DNA of 64,000 nucleotides. It comes from Comamonadaceae bacterium (lineage in GTDB: Bacteria; Pseudomonadota; Gammaproteobacteria; Burkholderiales; Burkholderiaceae_C). Positions within the stretch are counted from its first letter, which is position 1, and every line of letters starts with the position of its first letter. Below the pieces are notes generated by a model. The model searched no databases, was not told where the DNA came from, and saw nothing but the letters and a program-made list of their open reading frames with translations. Below, one piece after another: positions 43,370-52,341 of this stretch. A program made the position numbers and the translations under genes. The stretch lies in the NCBI GenBank assembly GCA_947443645.1, contig CANEXF010000002.1, positions 124,001 through 188,000 of the forward strand, written 5' to 3'.

Positions 43370-44482
43370 TTAGGGCCTGACTTTCTCGGCCACGGCCCGA
43401 CCCAGCTCAATCACTGCCATCGCGTAGTAACTGCTCCAGTTGTAGCGCGTGATGACATAGAAGTTTTCGGTGCCCGCCACATACTGCGGCTCGTCCGGGC
43501 CGTTGAGCAGTTCTATCAAGGCAAGCGGGCCCTTGTGGTTTAGTGCCTCACCTTCGAGCGCGGCGCCTTTGGCCGCGAAACCGGCCACGCTGAAGGTCGG
43601 CAAGATGTCTGGCGCCATCAAGGCGGGTTTATCCAGGCGGCTGTTGTCAAAACTCACAGGGTAATGGGTCGGCATGCCGGCTTGCCAGCCGAACGCCTTG
43701 AAGTAATTGGCGATGGAGCCGATCACGTCGGCCGGGCTGTTCCACAAGTCGATGCGGCTGTCGCCGTCGAAGTCGACCGCGTACTTGGCCCAGCTCGAAG
43801 GCATGAACTGCGGCATGCCCATGGCGCCTGCATAGCTGCCTTTCATCGCCAGAACTTCAGCGGGGGCGGCGCCCAGGCGGCTTTGCAGCGACAAGAACTG
43901 CTCGATTTCGCCCTTGAAGAACACGCTGCGCTCTTTGGCGCGCGGGTGGCTTTGGGGGAAGTCAAAAGCCAGTGTGGCCAGCGCGTCCATGACCTTGAAG
44001 CCGCCGGTGTTGACGCCGTAAATGGTTTCGACGCCGGCGATGCCGACAATGATTTCAGCCGGCACGCCGTATTCTTTTTCAGCGCGGGTCAAGCTGGCCT
44101 GGTTGGCACGCCAAAAGCGCGCGCCAGCTTCAATGCGGGTGTCGTCGATGAAGCGGCTGCGGTAGACGCGCCAGTTCTTGACAAAGGCCTGGGTGGCTGG
44201 CTGCATTAGCCGTGACACGCTGGGCGTGTAGCGCGACTGCCCAATCGCAGCGCGTACCCAGACCGCATCCAGACCGCGTCTTTCGGCCAGGTCGTCGGCG
44301 AACTGCATGGCTTCTGTGCGGCTGGCGTAGAGCGGGCCCAGCGCCTGAAGCGACTTGGTTGAGGTCTTTTTCTTATGCGGTTTTCCATGGCTGACGCCCG
44401 CGGACAGGGTGATGACAGCTATAAAAAAAAGAGCAATCAGGCGTCTGGTGGGCACGGCTTCAGTCATGGTGTGGGTTGTCAT
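43370..44482 (-). CDS. mltB: Lytic murein transglycosylase B (MltB family)
   Basis: A 370-residue periplasmic transglycosylase. A signal-like helix (RRLIALFFIAVITLSAGVSHG) precedes the SLT_2/MltB fold. The catalytic Glu is in GIAGVETIYGVNTGGFKVMDALATLAFDFP (about residue 151). Other blocks are GSYAGAMGMPQFMPSSWAKYAVDFDGDSRIDLW and ADVIGSIANYFKAFGW. It cleaves peptidoglycan with 1,6-anhydro ring formation. There is no lipobox, so it is soluble or anchored by its N-terminal helix. The start overlaps the tgpA stop; an ATG at 44467 is an alternative. It is translationally coupled to tgpA. Confidence 0.94.
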   Translation of the reverse strand: MTTHTMTEAVPTRRLIALFFIAVITLSAGVSHGKPHKKKTSTKSLQALGPLYASRTEAMQFADDLAERRGLDAVWVRAAIGQSRYTPSVSRLMQPATQAFVKNWRVYRSRFIDDTRIEAGARFWRANQASLTRAEKEYGVPAEIIVGIAGVETIYGVNTGGFKVMDALATLAFDFPQSHPRAKERSVFFKGEIEQFLSLQSRLGAAPAEVLAMKGSYAGAMGMPQFMPSSWAKYAVDFDGDSRIDLWNSPADVIGSIANYFKAFGWQAGMPTHYPVSFDNSRLDKPALMAPDILPTFSVAGFAAKGAALEGEALNHKGPLALIELLNGPDEPQYVAGTENFYVITRYNWSSYYAMAVIELGRAVAEKVRP

Positions 44483-46577
44483 GCGGCTGGGCCGCGGAGA
44501 CTGCGCGTGGCGCGGGCCAGGGCAGATGCCTGAATTGTCGCTTTAACTGGCGCAGGCCGGTACGGAGCGGCTGATTGTCCTGCGGCTTGTGACCCAAGCT
44601 GGCGCTGGCATAGCGCTGCATTTCCAGTTGCATCAGCCAGTCGCTGAGCGCGCGGGTTTGCGCCTGGCCATGCGGGCCGGCATGCGCTCCTGCTCCTAGT
44701 CGTTCGGCCAGTCGTTCAGCCAGCTGGCGCGGCGAGCTGGACGGTGGGGCTTGGATGCCGGCCCTGGCAAGTTGCATGCGCGCACGCTCGAGCAGCCTCA
44801 GCCAGGGGTCGTGCTGCGTGTGTTCCCAGAGCGTCCAGCCAGCGCCCAGCAGACTGAGCAACACGACCAGGCCCAGCAGCACATAGGCCAAGTCTTCCCA
44901 GCTGGGCGAGGTAAATCCCAGGTCTTTGAGCAGGCTCAGCTGCTTGCCCTGGGTGTAGTTGAGCACGCGCTGGGACCAGGCGTTGTTGAGGGCTTCCCAG
45001 CTGGCACGCAGTTGGATCGCCAGACCGGGACTGATGTTGCCCAGGGTTTGCGCCAGCACGCCTTGCGGTGCAACCAGCCTTTGAAATGCGCCGGTGCGAC
45101 CAGGTGCGACGGCTGACGTCGGGTCGATGCGGACCCAGCCGCGGCCTTCGTACCAGACTTCGGCCCAGGCATGAGCGTCACTTTGGCGCACAGTCCAAAA
45201 GCCGTCGACGCTGTTTTGCTCGCCACCCTGGTAGCCGGTGACGATGCGCGCCGGCACATCCAGCGCCCGCATCAGGATCACAAAGCTTGCGGCGATGTGC
45301 TCGCAAAAGCCCAGCTTGCGGTCAAACCAGAACTCGTCGGCGCTGTTCTGGCCATACACGCCGGGCTCCAGCGTGTAGACATAGCCGCCAGTGCGCAGTT
45401 TGTCCAGCACCAGCTGAACCAGCGGCGCGCTGTCAGCCGATGCATAGCGTGGGTCACTGCGTATCTGGCTGGCCAGTGCCAGCGTGCGTGGATTGAAGCC
45501 GGGTGGCAATTCAACAAACTCGCGCAGCCCGACCACTGGCTGCAGCGGTCCATGCTGAAAGCTGGCGTAACTTCGCGCCTTGTAGCGCACCTGGTCGGCG
45601 ATGGGCCGGTTCACCAGCCACTGCAAGTCGGCCTGCATCTGGCTCTGGTAGCCGGCCAGCTGCGGGCTTTGCGCGGCCGCTTCGAGCACAAACAGCCAGG
45701 GCCGGTTGGTGGGCTCCAGTGTGACTTCGTAGTCCACGGGCGTGCCCGATACCGACAAGTTGGCCGCCAGGCCGTAGCGTGACGGAAAATTAAAGCGCTG
45801 GGGTCGCCACTCGCGGCCATCAAAATCGGACAGCACCGGGCCGCGAAAATACAGCGCTTGCTGCGGCGGTGGCAGGCCTTCAAAGCGGATGCGCATGGCC
45901 ACGCTGTCGTCGAGCGCAAGGCTGGCGATGTTGCCGACCTGTATGCTGGCGCTCAGTCCGCTGCGACCAGCCAGTGCGTCGCCAGGCACGCCCCACAAAG
46001 GCGCCAGGCGCGGGAACAGCATAAACAGCACCAGCATGATGGGCAGGCCCGCCAGCGCCATCAGGCCCGCGGTTTTCGCCGCCAGCCGCAAGGGCGGCTT
46101 GCCGACCGGCATGTGGGCATTGACCAGCACCGTGAGCAGCCCCAGCAGCCCGATCAGCATGCTGACGGCGGTCAGCAGTGACTGCGAGTAAAAAAAGTTG
46201 CTCAGCATGCAGAAAAAGCCGAGAAAGAACACCACGAAGGCATCGCGTCTGGCGCGCAGCTCCAGCGTTTTCAGGCTCAGCAGCACGGCCAGTAAAGTCA
46301 CGCCCGCGTCGCGCCCGAGCAAGGTCTGGTGCGTCAGCCAGGTGGCGACCATGGTGGTGGCCAGCAGCACTATTAGCCAGACGCGTCCGGGCAAGGGCCG
46401 CAAGTTCAAAGCCAGCCAGCCGCGCCAGAGCAGCACCGCCGCCGCGAGGGCGCTGCACCACAAGGGCAGATGCGCGGTCTGGGGCAGAAGCACCCAGGCG
46501 ATCACCAGCAGCAGGAACAGCGTGTCTCGGCTGTCGCGGGGGAGGTTTTTTAGCAAGGCAGTGGTTTTGCTCAGCAT
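44460..46577 (-). CDS. TgpA-like transmembrane transglutaminase (DUF3488 plus core)
   Basis: About 705 residues. Six or so N-terminal helices (DUF3488; DTLFLLLVIAWVLLPQTAHLPLWCSALAAAVLLW and following) precede a periplasmic transglutaminase core with nucleophile Cys in LGFCEHIAASFVILMRALDVPARIVTGYQGGE (about residue 424), His in QSDAHAWAEVWYEGRGW (about 468) and Asp in RIDPTSAVAPGR. A final membrane helix (AYVLLGLVVLLSLLGAGWTLW) and a DUF4129-like tail follow. In Pseudomonas aeruginosa TgpA is essential and linked to envelope integrity. It is usually operonic with DUF58 and MoxR genes, as here, but an inserted element lies between. The ATG at 46577 is preferred over an upstream 46673. Confidence 0.93.
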   Translation of the reverse strand: MLSKTTALLKNLPRDSRDTLFLLLVIAWVLLPQTAHLPLWCSALAAAVLLWRGWLALNLRPLPGRVWLIVLLATTMVATWLTHQTLLGRDAGVTLLAVLLSLKTLELRARRDAFVVFFLGFFCMLSNFFYSQSLLTAVSMLIGLLGLLTVLVNAHMPVGKPPLRLAAKTAGLMALAGLPIMLVLFMLFPRLAPLWGVPGDALAGRSGLSASIQVGNIASLALDDSVAMRIRFEGLPPPQQALYFRGPVLSDFDGREWRPQRFNFPSRYGLAANLSVSGTPVDYEVTLEPTNRPWLFVLEAAAQSPQLAGYQSQMQADLQWLVNRPIADQVRYKARSYASFQHGPLQPVVGLREFVELPPGFNPRTLALASQIRSDPRYASADSAPLVQLVLDKLRTGGYVYTLEPGVYGQNSADEFWFDRKLGFCEHIAASFVILMRALDVPARIVTGYQGGEQNSVDGFWTVRQSDAHAWAEVWYEGRGWVRIDPTSAVAPGRTGAFQRLVAPQGVLAQTLGNISPGLAIQLRASWEALNNAWSQRVLNYTQGKQLSLLKDLGFTSPSWEDLAYVLLGLVVLLSLLGAGWTLWEHTQHDPWLRLLERARMQLARAGIQAPPSSSPRQLAERLAERLGAGAHAGPHGQAQTRALSDWLMQLEMQRYASASLGHKPQDNQPLRTGLRQLKRQFRHLPWPAPRAVSAAQPHDNPHHD

Positions 46578-46614
46578 GGGGTTGCTCGCAGGGGTGAAGT
46601 TCTTTGCTTGTGCG

Positions 46615-47119
46615 AGCAGACCGGGTCTCGCCCCGGCAGGCGAGGTACTTTTCTTTGCTTCGCCAAAGAACAAGTACCCAAAAGAAAGGCGACCCGCAGT
46701 CTGGGTCCCTTCACTGCGTTACGGGCAAACTGCGCTGCTCGATTCCGGCGGCGGTCCAAACAATTCGCCTGCGGCTCAAACAAGTTTGGCCCGACCTTCC
46801 GCCTCCACCTGCGCTGCTCGGCCCAGCCAGGACGGGGTTGCAGAAATGGTGCGGGATCGGAGCCTTGTTCCGTATTCGTTTTCGCTCCCGCAGTGCCGTT
46901 CTGGCAGGGCTGAGCAGCACAGGATGAGACGGATGAAAATTTCAGATGTCCGAAGGCTGCGCAGCAGACAAGTTTCTGAAATTTCCGGCTCATCCGAGCA
47001 GCGCAAGGAACCGCGGAGCGCCGCGTAGTGGCCCTGACTGCGGCTCGCCTTTTCTTTGGTGACTTTCTTTTGGCAAAGCAAAAGAAAGTTACGAGCCGCC
47101 GGGCTCCCCCCGGCCTGCT
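46615..47119. mobile_element. MITE-like element with long terminal inverted repeats
   Basis: Ends 46615-46701 and 47036-47119 are imperfect inverted repeats of each other over about 85 bases; both contain ACTTTTCTTTGC or ACTTTCTTTTGC, AAAAGAAA and GGCGA blocks, ending GCAGTC. The roughly 330-base core holds only short frames on both strands and no transposase. It fills nearly all of the tgpA-DUF58 intergenic space. I associate such sequences, from memory, with repeated non-coding elements in Burkholderiales, but no search was done. Confidence 0.7.
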
Positions 47120-47136
47120 GAAACAGGTGCAGAGGT

Positions 47137-48147
47137 TCAACATAACGCCAAAGCCTCCAGACACCGCCGCCTGTGCGCCTCCCCGCTGCCGGGCTTGACC
47201 TCAAGCGCCGGCAAGCGAAGCCCGTAGTCCAGGCCCAGCCGGTCCGCCATCAGCACCCAGGCGCAAAGCCGGGACAGCTTGTGTTCGGTATCTGCTGTTC
47301 CGGTCTGCATGAAGTCGAGCCAGAGTTCATGGCGCTGGGCCTGCTGGCTGTCACGCACGACCAGGCCGTTGCCCTGGTCGTCGGCCTTGGCGGCTTTTTT
47401 CCAGACCACGCGCTTCATCGCATCACCGCGCTGGTAGCTGCGAAGGCCATCAAATTCAGCGGAGTTTTGCGCGCGGCTGGCGGCTGCGGCGTTGCTGGGC
47501 CGGGGCTCACCAGGCGGCAGCGGCGGCGGATGAAGTTCCGGTGCCGGATAGACCAGGACTTGCGCGGCCGGGCGCCAGACCGTCCAGACCCGGAAGGTGC
47601 CCAGCGGAAAACGCGTCTCGGCGGTCAACGTGGGCAGGCGCTGCAGGCCGCGACGAGTCGGCGTGAAGGCGACTTGCACAGTGCTGCTGCCTTGGGCCGG
47701 CACGTCGGTCCAGGACCAGTGGCTGGTCTTGCGCGCAGCCTTTTGCGCGGCGGCGTCAACATCATGCGGACGCAGCACGCTCAGGCCTATGCCGTAGCGC
47801 GCAGCGCGTCTGGTGTTCGTGAGCTGTATGTCAATAAGGGCTGCAGAACCCGCCTGCTGGGCATCAGTAACTAGCAAATTCATAGCAAGTCCGCGCAGGG
47901 TAGCGTGGCCAACATGCATGCCGACCAATGCGCAGCCGCCCAGCAAAAAGGTCAGCAGATAGCCGAGGCTGAGTTGGTAGTTGATGGCCGCGACCAGCAG
48001 TGTCAGCAGCGTAGCGGCCAGCATCCACCCCGGGCCGGTCGGCACGATGTAAACGTTGCGCTGGGTCAACGTCAGCTGATCTGTCAAGGGCAGCCGGCTT
48101 TGCCACCAGGCCTGAAAACGGCGACGAATGAAGGCCAGGGGCTGCAT
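47137..48147 (-). CDS. DUF58 domain protein
   Basis: A 336-residue membrane-anchored protein. After a basic start (MQPLAFIRRRFQAWWQSRLPLTDQL) two membrane helices lie at about residues 42-85 (GWMLAATLLTLLVAAINYQLSLGYLLTFLLGGCALVGMHVG). A beta-rich extracytoplasmic region follows, with the DUF58 motif FDGLRSYQRGDAMKRVVWKKAAK (GLRxYxxGDxxxxxxW). Such proteins often carry a truncated von Willebrand A-like fold and pair with MoxR ATPases in chaperone-like complexes. moxR lies 52 bases upstream on the same strand. Its 3' neighbour tgpA is separated by the inserted element. Confidence 0.9.
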   Translation of the reverse strand: MQPLAFIRRRFQAWWQSRLPLTDQLTLTQRNVYIVPTGPGWMLAATLLTLLVAAINYQLSLGYLLTFLLGGCALVGMHVGHATLRGLAMNLLVTDAQQAGSAALIDIQLTNTRRAARYGIGLSVLRPHDVDAAAQKAARKTSHWSWTDVPAQGSSTVQVAFTPTRRGLQRLPTLTAETRFPLGTFRVWTVWRPAAQVLVYPAPELHPPPLPPGEPRPSNAAAASRAQNSAEFDGLRSYQRGDAMKRVVWKKAAKADDQGNGLVVRDSQQAQRHELWLDFMQTGTADTEHKLSRLCAWVLMADRLGLDYGLRLPALEVKPGSGEAHRRRCLEALALC

Positions 48148-48199
48148 CAGGGCACCAGCCCTTTGACGGGCTCAGGGCGAAGGGCAGGTTTAGTCAAGG

Positions 48200-49120
48200 T
48201 CAAGGCAGCGGCACCGCGTCCAGCAGGGCGCGCACCTGTTCCAGCGCGCCACGGCCAGCGTCCCTGACCGGAACCAGGCGGTGTGCGGCGGTCTGCGGCA
48301 GTACGGCGGCGATGTCGTCGGGCGCAACGTAGTCACGGCCACTTAAAAAAGCCTGGGCCTTGGCCGCGCGCATGATGGCAATGCCGGCGCGCGGACTCAG
48401 GCCTTGCAAAAACCAGCGCCCGGATCGCGTTGCGGCCACCAGGTCCTGCAAGTAGTTGAGCAGCGGCTCGGCCACATGGATCTGGCTCACGCGTCTTTGC
48501 AGTTCCAGCAGGTCGTGTGGCGCCAGCACGGCTTGAAGGCCGTCCAGCATGTCGCGCCTGTCGCTGCCGCGCAGCAGCTCGCGCTCGGCCACGCGGTCTG
48601 GGTAACCCAGGGAAATCCGCATGTGAAAACGGTCCAGCTGCGATTCGGGCAGGGCATAGGTGCCGAGTTGATCGTGCGGGTTTTGCGTGGCGATCACAAA
48701 AAACGGAACCGGCAGCGGCCGTGTCTCGCCCTCTATGGTGACCTGTTTTTCTTCCATCGCCTCCAGCAGGGCGCTCTGGGTTTTGGGGCTGGCCCGGTTG
48801 ATCTCGTCGGCCAGCAATATCTGCGCAAATATCGGCCCGGGGTGAAACACAAAGCTTTCTTTCTGGCGCTCGTAAATCGACACGCCCGACAAATCGCTGG
48901 GCATCAAGTCGGCCGTGAACTGCACGCGCGAAAATTGCAGCCCCAGCGAACGCGACAGCGCATGCGCGAGCGTGGTCTTGCCAACGCCAGGAACGTCCTC
49001 AATCAGCAGGTGGCCGCCGGCCAGCAAGCAGGCGACGCAGTCCTGCACCTGCCTGGATTTGCCAACAATCACCGTGTTAAGCTGATTCAAAAGTGCTTGA
49101 AGTTTTTCTTTGACTTGCAT
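48200..49120 (-). CDS. MoxR-family AAA+ ATPase
   Basis: A 306-residue AAA+ protein. Walker A is EDVPGVGKTTL (about residues 44-54), Walker B is LLADEINRASPKTQSALLEAMEEKQVT, sensor 1 is FFVIATQNPHDQLGTYALPESQLDRF, and arginine-finger and sensor 2 positions fall in RSGRWFLQGLSPRAGIAIMRAAKA. MoxR ATPases act with DUF58/VWA proteins to mature partner complexes. The ATG at 49120 is preferred over a GTG at 49129. It stands divergent from the deacetylase-like gene with about 30 bases between starts, so promoters must overlap. Confidence 0.94.
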   Translation of the reverse strand: MQVKEKLQALLNQLNTVIVGKSRQVQDCVACLLAGGHLLIEDVPGVGKTTLAHALSRSLGLQFSRVQFTADLMPSDLSGVSIYERQKESFVFHPGPIFAQILLADEINRASPKTQSALLEAMEEKQVTIEGETRPLPVPFFVIATQNPHDQLGTYALPESQLDRFHMRISLGYPDRVAERELLRGSDRRDMLDGLQAVLAPHDLLELQRRVSQIHVAEPLLNYLQDLVAATRSGRWFLQGLSPRAGIAIMRAAKAQAFLSGRDYVAPDDIAAVLPQTAAHRLVPVRDAGRGALEQVRALLDAVPLP

Positions 49121-49151
49121 ATTCAACACCTTACCGCAAAATTTTCACGCC

Positions 49152-50117
49152 ATGAATGCCACTGGTTATTTCACCCACAAGGATTGCTGGAAGCACGAAA
49201 TGGGCGCAGGCCATCCTGAATGCCCGGAGCGGCTGGATGCGATTGAAGACCGTTTGCTGGTCACCGGCGTCGGCGATGCGCTGGACCGGCGTGAGGCGCC
49301 GCAAGCACCACTGGCTGACATTGAGCTGGCGCATGACCGCATGATGATTGCTGCCCTTCGTGGCCTGAGTGATCAGCTGGCTGACGATATCGCCGCCGGC
49401 GGACCCAGCCATGCCCAGATTGATGCCGACACCTCACTCAATGTCCACACCTGGAACGCCGCCTTGCGCGCCGCCGGTGCTGTGCTTGCGGCGACTGACA
49501 GCGTGATGGCGGGCGAGATGGAGAACGCTTTTTGCGCCGTGCGCCCGCCGGGTCACCATGCCTGCCACGACAAGGCCATGGGCTTTTGTTTTTTCAACAA
49601 CGTGGCCATCGCCGCACGTTATGCGCTGGAGCGTCACGGCCTCAAACGCGTGGCGATTGTTGACTTCGATGTGCACCATGGCAACGGCACCGAGGATATT
49701 CTCAAAGGCGATGAGCGCGTGCTCATGGTGAGTTTTTTCCAGCACCCGCTGTACCCCTTCAGCGGTGCCGATGCGGACCCTGGCCAGCACGCCAGCAATA
49801 TGCTCAACGTGCCGCTGCCGGCCTACACCAAGGGCATGGAAGTGCGGGAAATGATAGACATGCTATGGATACCGCGCCTTGAGGCTTTCAAACCTGAAAT
49901 GATTTTCATCAGCGCCGGCTTTGACGCCCACCGCGACGACGACCTCGGACAGCTCGGGCTGGTCGAGCAGGACTATGCCTGGATCACCCAGCGCATCAAG
50001 GATGTCGCCAAGCGTCACTCCAAGGGCCGCATCGTGTCGTCGCTGGAGGGCGGCTACAACCTGCGGGCGCTGGCCTGTAGCGTTGAGGCGCATATCCGCG
50101 TGCTGGCCGATTTGTAG
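49152..50117 (+). CDS. Histone deacetylase-like zinc amidohydrolase
   Basis: A 321-residue member of the arginase/deacetylase fold (HDAC-like, class II type). The motifs are GHPECPERLDAI, RPPGHHACHDKAMGFCFFNNVAIAARYA (the charge-relay His pair near residue 133), VDFDVHHGNGTEDI (Zn ligands Asp and His near 173), SAGFDAHRDDDLG (third ligand) and SLEGGYN. Bacterial relatives act on acetylpolyamines, acetoin pathway components or acetylated proteins, so the substrate is open. The ATG at 49152 is chosen; earlier in-frame residues are unlike the family. It is followed 8 bases later by the crotonase-fold gene. Confidence 0.93.
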   Translation: MNATGYFTHKDCWKHEMGAGHPECPERLDAIEDRLLVTGVGDALDRREAPQAPLADIELAHDRMMIAALRGLSDQLADDIAAGGPSHAQIDADTSLNVHTWNAALRAAGAVLAATDSVMAGEMENAFCAVRPPGHHACHDKAMGFCFFNNVAIAARYALERHGLKRVAIVDFDVHHGNGTEDILKGDERVLMVSFFQHPLYPFSGADADPGQHASNMLNVPLPAYTKGMEVREMIDMLWIPRLEAFKPEMIFISAGFDAHRDDDLGQLGLVEQDYAWITQRIKDVAKRHSKGRIVSSLEGGYNLRALACSVEAHIRVLADL

Positions 50118-50125
50118 GAATTTTC

Positions 50126-50917
50126 ATGAACACACCTTCTTCATCACCGCCTTTGCTTCACATTCGTGATGACCGGGGCGTGCACACCTTGACCCTGAAC
50201 CGGGCCAACACCTTTAATGCCTTGAGCGAGGACATGCTGTCGGCTTTGCAGGCGGCGCTTGATTTCATTGCACTGGACGCCAGCGCCCGGGCGGTGGTGA
50301 TCGCCGCCGAGGGCCGCGCCTTTTGCGCCGGGCACAACCTCAAGGAAATGCACGCGCATCCCGACCTTGGCTATTACCAAAAGCTCTTCGCGCAGTGCAC
50401 TCGCGTAATGCTGGGCATACAGAACCTGTCCGTGCCTGTGATTGCAAAGGTGCAGGGGTTGGCGACTGCTGCGGGCTGCCAGCTGGTGGCGCAGTGCGAT
50501 CTGGCCGTTGCTGCCAGCCAAGCCAGTTTCGGTGTCAATGGCATTGATGTGGGCCTGTTTTGTGCCACACCCAGCGTGCCCCTGGTGCGCAACATGCCGG
50601 CCAAGCAGGCCATGGAAATGCTGCTCACGGGCGAGTTCATCACGGCCGATGAGGCGCGCGTGCGCGGTCTGGTCAACCGTGTTGTGCCGGCCGAGCTGCT
50701 GGACGCAGAGGTCGAGAAGCTGTTGCAAAGCCTGCTGGCCAAGCCGCGCGAGGCGATTGCCGTCGGCAAGGCCTTGTTTTACAAGCAAAGAGAAACCGGC
50801 ATTGCTGCGGCTTACCAGCTGGCTGGCCAGTCCATGGCCTGCAACATGATTCATCCGGTTGCCCAGGAGGGCGTGCAGGCCTTTATCGACAAGAGGAAAC
50901 CGCAATGGCCAGTGTAG
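50126..50917 (+). CDS. Crotonase-fold protein, ECHDC3-like
   Basis: A 263-residue enoyl-CoA hydratase/isomerase family protein. The oxyanion segment is VIAAEGRAFCAGHNLKEM. At the position of the usual catalytic Glu block GGGxELA the sequence is ATAAGCQLVAQCD, and at the second Glu block it is FGVNGIDVGLFCATPSVPL, so both active-site glutamates appear to be absent. This resembles the ECHDC3 subfamily, whose reaction is unclear. The hydratase role should therefore not be assumed. It sits between the deacetylase-like gene and an MscS-type channel, and the etf/acyl-CoA dehydrogenase genes are downstream. Confidence 0.9.
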   Translation: MNTPSSSPPLLHIRDDRGVHTLTLNRANTFNALSEDMLSALQAALDFIALDASARAVVIAAEGRAFCAGHNLKEMHAHPDLGYYQKLFAQCTRVMLGIQNLSVPVIAKVQGLATAAGCQLVAQCDLAVAASQASFGVNGIDVGLFCATPSVPLVRNMPAKQAMEMLLTGEFITADEARVRGLVNRVVPAELLDAEVEKLLQSLLAKPREAIAVGKALFYKQRETGIAAAYQLAGQSMACNMIHPVAQEGVQAFIDKRKPQWPV

Positions 50918-52272
50918 GCATGCTGAGCATGAAGACCATATTCCCTGGCGGCTTTCTGGCCGCTTATTCGGGCCATCCAAACAACCGCATTGACAGCCTG
51001 GACGAATGGTTTGCGGCGCTGGTCCAGCCAACCGCGCTGGTCGAACTCGGCGTGCTGGTGGCCTGCGTTTTGCTGGCCTGGCTGCTGGTGCGCTTGCTGA
51101 GTCGCACGGTGGGAGGTGACCGGGATTCATCCATACTCTTTGGCCGGCGCACCGTCGACGGCGTGCTGTTTCCGGTGCTGCTTCTGGTGCTGGCTTATGC
51201 GGCCGAGATCCTGCTCGCGCGCATGCTGGTGCTGGCGGTTTTCAAGGTGGCTATTCCGGTGTTGCTTTCGCTGGCCCTGATACGTCTGGGCGTCAAGGTC
51301 TTGCAAGTGACCTTCAAGAATGCGTCCTGGGTGCGGCCCATAGAGCGCTCCTTGTCCTGGCTGGCCTGGCTGGCGATGCTGCTGTGGGTCAGTGGCTTGC
51401 TGCCGTTGATTCTGGAGGCGCTGGACGACATCAAGTGGAAGATTGGCAGTTCCACGCTGTCCGTGCGCAACATGCTTGAAGGCACGCTCACGGCGGGCGT
51501 GGTGTTGCTGATCACGCTGTGGATTTCTGCTGCGCTCGAGGCCCGGCTGCTGCGCTCGGCTACTGGCGGCGAGCTGTCGCTGCGCAAGGCCGTGAGCAAT
51601 GCCACGCGTGTGGTGCTGATGTTTGTTGGCCTGCTGCTGGCGCTGTCCGCGGTGGGCATTGATCTGACAGCGCTCTCGGTGCTGGGCGGCGCTATAGGCG
51701 TAGGCCTGGGTTTTGGCCTGCAAAAACTCGCCGCCAGCTATGTCAGCGGCTTTGTGATGCTGGCCGAGCGCAGCGTACGCATTGGCGACAACGTGCGGGT
51801 GGACAACTTTGAGGGCCGTATCACCGACATCAATGCCCGCTACACCGTGATTCGTGCCTTGTCGGGTCGCGAATCCATCGTGCCCAATGAGATATTCATC
51901 AGCAACCGGATAGAAAACCTTTCGCTGAGCGACCTGCAGGTGCTGCAGTCCACCGTGGTGTCTGTCGGCTATGACAGCGATGTCGATCTGGTGATGCGTT
52001 TGCTGACCGAGGCGGCCTTGGCCCAGGAGCGCGTGTTGCACGAGCCGCCGCCCAGTGCGAACCTGAGCAATTTTGGCGCGGATGGGCTGGAGTTCACCTT
52101 GAATTACTGGATGACGGATCCTGAGAACGGACAGCAAAACCTGCGTTCACGCGTCAATCTGCATATTCTCAAGGCCTTGCGTGCGCATTCAATTGATATT
52201 CCGTATCCGCAGCGTGTGGTTCACATGCCTGCTTCGTCCGTGTCCGCAACAGCGCCGCCAGTTGCGAACTGA
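50905..52272 (+). CDS. MscS-family mechanosensitive ion channel
   Basis: A 455-residue membrane channel. Several N-terminal helices (LVELGVLVACVLLAWLLVRLL, LVLAYAAEILLARMLVLAVFKVAIPVLLSL and others) precede the pore helix and beta domain: GGAIGVGLGFGLQKLAASYVSGFVMLAERSVRIGDNVRV then GRITDINARYTVIRALSGRESIVPNEIFISNRIENLSL. The C-terminal vestibule domain follows. It releases solutes on hypo-osmotic shock. The ATG at 50905 is supported by GAGGAAA about 7 bases upstream, although it overlaps the crotonase gene by 13 bases. Confidence 0.93.
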   Translation: MASVGMLSMKTIFPGGFLAAYSGHPNNRIDSLDEWFAALVQPTALVELGVLVACVLLAWLLVRLLSRTVGGDRDSSILFGRRTVDGVLFPVLLLVLAYAAEILLARMLVLAVFKVAIPVLLSLALIRLGVKVLQVTFKNASWVRPIERSLSWLAWLAMLLWVSGLLPLILEALDDIKWKIGSSTLSVRNMLEGTLTAGVVLLITLWISAALEARLLRSATGGELSLRKAVSNATRVVLMFVGLLLALSAVGIDLTALSVLGGAIGVGLGFGLQKLAASYVSGFVMLAERSVRIGDNVRVDNFEGRITDINARYTVIRALSGRESIVPNEIFISNRIENLSLSDLQVLQSTVVSVGYDSDVDLVMRLLTEAALAQERVLHEPPPSANLSNFGADGLEFTLNYWMTDPENGQQNLRSRVNLHILKALRAHSIDIPYPQRVVHMPASSVSATAPPVAN

Positions 52273-52334
52273 GGGATCGCCGACCAGGGGACATGTGTTT
52301 GCAGGCGGTGCTCTAATTCATTCGGAACGCAGCC

Positions 52335-52340
52335 TATAAT
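52335..52340 (+). promoter_or_regulatory. etfB: Consensus -10 box upstream of etfB
   Basis: TATAAT lies about 160 bases before etfB, directly before an inverted-repeat operator candidate. No good -35 was seen. Confidence 0.5.
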
Positions 52341-52341
52341 A

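Noticed and set aside
46198-47028. Plus-strand frame of 276 codons across the tgpA start and the inverted-repeat element
   Set aside because: It reads the antisense of the tgpA signal region and the repeat; its composition is that of chance open frames.
47173-47874. Plus-strand frame of 233 codons opposite DUF58
   Set aside because: Antisense shadow of the DUF58 gene, which has the family motif and membrane helices.
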